NCBI GenBank assembly: GCA_934179885.1
Contig: CAKPQY010000026.1
Location: 1-8,255, forward strand
Source: an uncultured Clostridia bacterium
Lineage (GTDB): Bacteria > Bacillota > Clostridia > TANB77 > CAG-508
Direction: 5' to 3'
Length of the DNA: 8,255 bases
Shown here in pieces: positions 6,310 through 8,255 of this stretch. How positions within the stretch are numbered: position 1 is the first letter of the stretch; the number at the start of each line of letters is the position of its first letter. The notes under the pieces were generated by a model. That model was not told the DNA's origin. It worked only from the letters and a program-made list of their open reading frames with translations, and searched no databases. Both the position numbers and the translations under genes were made by a program.

Positions 6310-6332
6310 GCAACTGAGCAAAGCAAAGTTGT
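6310..6332 (+). other. Small possible hairpin in the typA leader
   Basis: GCAACT (6310-6315) can pair with AGTTGT (6327-6332), with one G-U pair and an 11-nt loop rich in GCAAAGCAA. The stem is only 6 bp with no T-run after it, so it is neither a terminator nor a recognisable riboswitch. AAAGGGG (6345-6351), 8 nt before the ATG, is the ribosome site and lies outside the stem. Confidence 0.25.
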
Positions 6333-6359
6333 AAACATATAAATAAAGGGGTAATAAAA

Positions 6360-8174
6360 ATGAATAACCAAAAAATAAGAAACATAGCAATAATAGCACA
6401 CGTAGACCATGGAAAAACAACACTAGTAGATGCATTATTAAGACAAAGCCATGTATTTAGAGAAAACGAACAAGTTCAAGAAAGAGTAATGGACTCAAAC
6501 GACCAAGAAAAAGAAAGAGGAATAACAATACTTTCTAAAAACACATCAGTAATGCACGGAGATATCAAAATAAACATAGTTGATACACCTGGACATGCTG
6601 ACTTTGGTGGAGAAGTAGAAAGAGTTTTAAAAACTGTTGATGGCGTTTTACTTTTAGTAGATGCTTTTGAAGGAGCAATGCCTCAAACAAGAGAAGTTCT
6701 AAAAAAATCATTAGCATTAGGATTAAAACCAATAGTTGTAATAAATAAAATAGATAGACCTGGAGCACAACCTGAAAAAGTTGTAGACCAAGTAATTGAA
6801 CTATTCATCGAATTAAATGCAACAGATGAACAATTAGACTTCCCAGTTGTATATGCATCAGCTAAAAACGGAATTGCAAAAATGGATTTAGCAGATGAAA
6901 CAACAGATTTATCATGTTTATTTGAAACAATAATAAATACAATAGAACCACCAAAATGTGATTTAGAAGGACCAGCTCAAATGTTAGTATCTAATATAGA
7001 TTATGACGATTATGTTGGAAGAATCGGTATAGGAAGAGTAGAAAGAGGAACATTAAAAGTTGGAATGCCAGTTAGTATATGTGGAAAAGAAAATAAAATA
7101 ACACAAGGTAGAATTGCTAAATTATATACACACGTAGGACTTAAAAAAGTTGAAGTAGAAGAAGTTGGAGCAGGAGATATTATAGAATTTGCAGGAATAT
7201 CAGACATCAACATTGGTGATACAGTATGTGATTTTGAGCATCCAGAAAAAATACCATTTGTAGATATTGATGAACCAACAGTAACAATGACATTTAGTGT
7301 AAACAATGGACCATTTGCAGGAAGAGAAGGACAATTTGTAACATCAAGACATATAAGAGATAGATTATACAAAGAACTAGAAAGAAACGTATCATTAAGA
7401 GTAAAAGATGGAGAAACACCAGACTCTTTTGAAGTATCAGGAAGAGGAGAGCTTCACTTATCAGTATTAATAGAAACAATGAGAAGAGAAGGATTTGAAT
7501 TATTAGTTTCAAGACCAAAAGTTATCTTTAAAGAAATAGATGGTGTTAAATGCGAACCAATTGAATTACTAGTTGTAAATGTACCAGATGACTGTGTAGG
7601 AAATGTTATAGAAAAATTAGGTAGAAGAAAAGCCGAAATGACAAATATGGAACCAGCAGAAGCAGGACATACAAAAGTAGAATTCAGAATTCCAGCAAGA
7701 GGAATAATTGGATATAGAACAGAATTCCTTACAGACACAAAAGGTGAAGGAACAATGAACCACATATTTGATAGCTATGAACCATATAAGGGAGATATTC
7801 AATCACGTGTTAGAGGAACAATAGTTGCATTTGAAGCAGGAAAATCAATAACATATGGATTATATAATGCACAAGATAAAGGAGACTTATTTATTGGACC
7901 TGGTGTAGACGTTTATGAAGGAATGATAGTTGGATTAAACTCTAGAGGAGAAGATTTAGCAATAAATGTATGTAAAGAAAAACACTTAACAAACACTAGA
8001 GCATCTGGTTCTGATGAAGCATTAAGACTAGTTCCACCAATTCAAATGTCACTTGAAAAAGCTATTGAATTTATTCAAGATGATGAATTAGTTGAAATAA
8101 CACCTAAATCTATTAGATTAAGAAAGAAAATATTAGATACTAAAGAAAGAGAAAGAGCTAATAGAAACAAATAG
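6360..8174 (+). CDS. typA: Ribosome-associated translational GTPase TypA/BipA
   Basis: A complete 604-residue member of the TypA/BipA family of translation-factor GTPases, which bind the 70S ribosome at the EF-G site and affect ribosome assembly and growth under stress such as cold. The GTPase motifs are intact: G1 AHVDHGKTT (13-21), switch I with RGITI (53-57), G3 DTPGH (75-79), G4 NKID (129-132), and a SAKNG G5 motif near 177. These are followed by a beta-barrel domain II (about 200-290), an EF-G III-like domain with [21 protein letters not shown], an EF-G V-like domain with RRKAEM and [22 protein letters not shown], and the TypA-specific C-terminal domain ending in basic residues. The length is typical (about 605-615). 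It has its own consensus promoter and ribosome site. The TAG stop overlaps the ribosome site of the next gene, so the two are very likely co-transcribed. Confidence 0.98.
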   Translation: MNNQKIRNIAIIAHVDHGKTTLVDALLRQSHVFRENEQVQERVMDSNDQEKERGITILSKNTSVMHGDIKINIVDTPGHADFGGEVERVLKTVDGVLLLVDAFEGAMPQTREVLKKSLALGLKPIVVINKIDRPGAQPEKVVDQVIELFIELNATDEQLDFPVVYASAKNGIAKMDLADETTDLSCLFETIINTIEPPKCDLEGPAQMLVSNIDYDDYVGRIGIGRVERGTLKVGMPVSICGKENKITQGRIAKLYTHVGLKKVEVEEVGAGDIIEFAGISDINIGDTVCDFEHPEKIPFVDIDEPTVTMTFSVNNGPFAGREGQFVTSRHIRDRLYKELERNVSLRVKDGETPDSFEVSGRGELHLSVLIETMRREGFELLVSRPKVIFKEIDGVKCEPIELLVVNVPDDCVGNVIEKLGRRKAEMTNMEPAEAGHTKVEFRIPARGIIGYRTEFLTDTKGEGTMNHIFDSYEPYKGDIQSRVRGTIVAFEAGKSITYGLYNAQDKGDLFIGPGVDVYEGMIVGLNSRGEDLAINVCKEKHLTNTRASGSDEALRLVPPIQMSLEKAIEFIQDDELVEITPKSIRLRKKILDTKERERANRNK

Positions 8175-8178
8175 GAGG
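8173..8178 (+). promoter_or_regulatory. Perfect ribosome binding site overlapping the typA stop
   Basis: AGGAGG, whose first two bases are the AG of the typA TAG stop codon, stands 6 nt before ATG 8185. It is the strongest ribosome site in the window and supports the short gene start that follows. Confidence 0.85.
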
Positions 8179-8184
8179 AAATAA

Positions 8185-8255
8185 ATGTTAGTAAGAAGAA
8201 ACGGACTATATGAAAGTAACTTTAAAAATAAAAAAAACAGAGTAATACCAGGACT
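8185..8255 (+). CDS. Start of an unidentified gene (runs off right edge)
   Basis: Twenty-three complete codons are visible, giving MLVRRNGLYESNFKNKKNRV then IPG. The N-terminus is basic and hydrophilic, with no signal peptide or hydrophobic stretch. It follows typA by 10 nt with a perfect AGGAGG, so it is probably translated from the typA transcript. I do not recognise the family from so short a piece and give no function. The A-rich codon style is the same as in typA, so nothing suggests recent transfer. Confidence 0.7.
   Translation, partial: MLVRRNGLYESNFKNKKNRVIPG

Overview
The window is AT-rich and reads like a low-GC, endospore-forming member of the Clostridia. The evidence is a complete gerA and gerB plus the start of gerC, Ile/Lys/Asn-rich proteins with A- or T-ending codons, AGA arginine codons, purine-rich AGGAG ribosome sites, and a consensus Firmicutes sigma-A-type promoter. 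TGG encodes Trp and nothing points to a recoded stop codon. I cannot name a species.

Left part (1-3234, minus strand): a germination-receptor operon in the order gerA, gerB, gerC, with gerC running off the left edge. gerB and gerC overlap by 14 nt. Together these make the GerA-type nutrient receptor of the spore inner membrane. The GerC here has no N-terminal lipobox cysteine, which is unusual for the family.

Divergent intergenic region (3235-3440): on the minus strand there is a sigma-G-like promoter candidate for gerA and a perfect 24-bp palindrome in its predicted leader. On the plus strand an extended -10 element serves the membrane-anchored transglutaminase-like gene.

Right part (3441-8255, plus strand): transglutaminase-like protein, then a P-loop protein with a C-terminal Asp23/Gls24-like domain, then a PlsC-type acyltransferase, then the ribosome-associated GTPase TypA/BipA, then the start of an unidentified gene 10 nt after typA. 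typA has its own consensus promoter, whose -35 box lies inside the last codons of plsC.

The most unusual signal is a pair of related intergenic elements (4554-4663 and 5579-5653). Each is a tandem heptamer array (TTAGANG) that begins at or inside the stop codon of the upstream gene, is followed by an inverted array (CNTCCAA), and ends in the same CAATAAAAA(A)GGAGA segment that carries the next gene's ribosome site. The differences between arms pair as G-U only when the element is read on the minus strand, opposite to the flanking genes. Beyond these elements, the P-loop plus Asp23 fusion and the cysteine-less GerC, the gene content is ordinary for a spore-forming clostridium; I did not find a convincing new multi-gene system.
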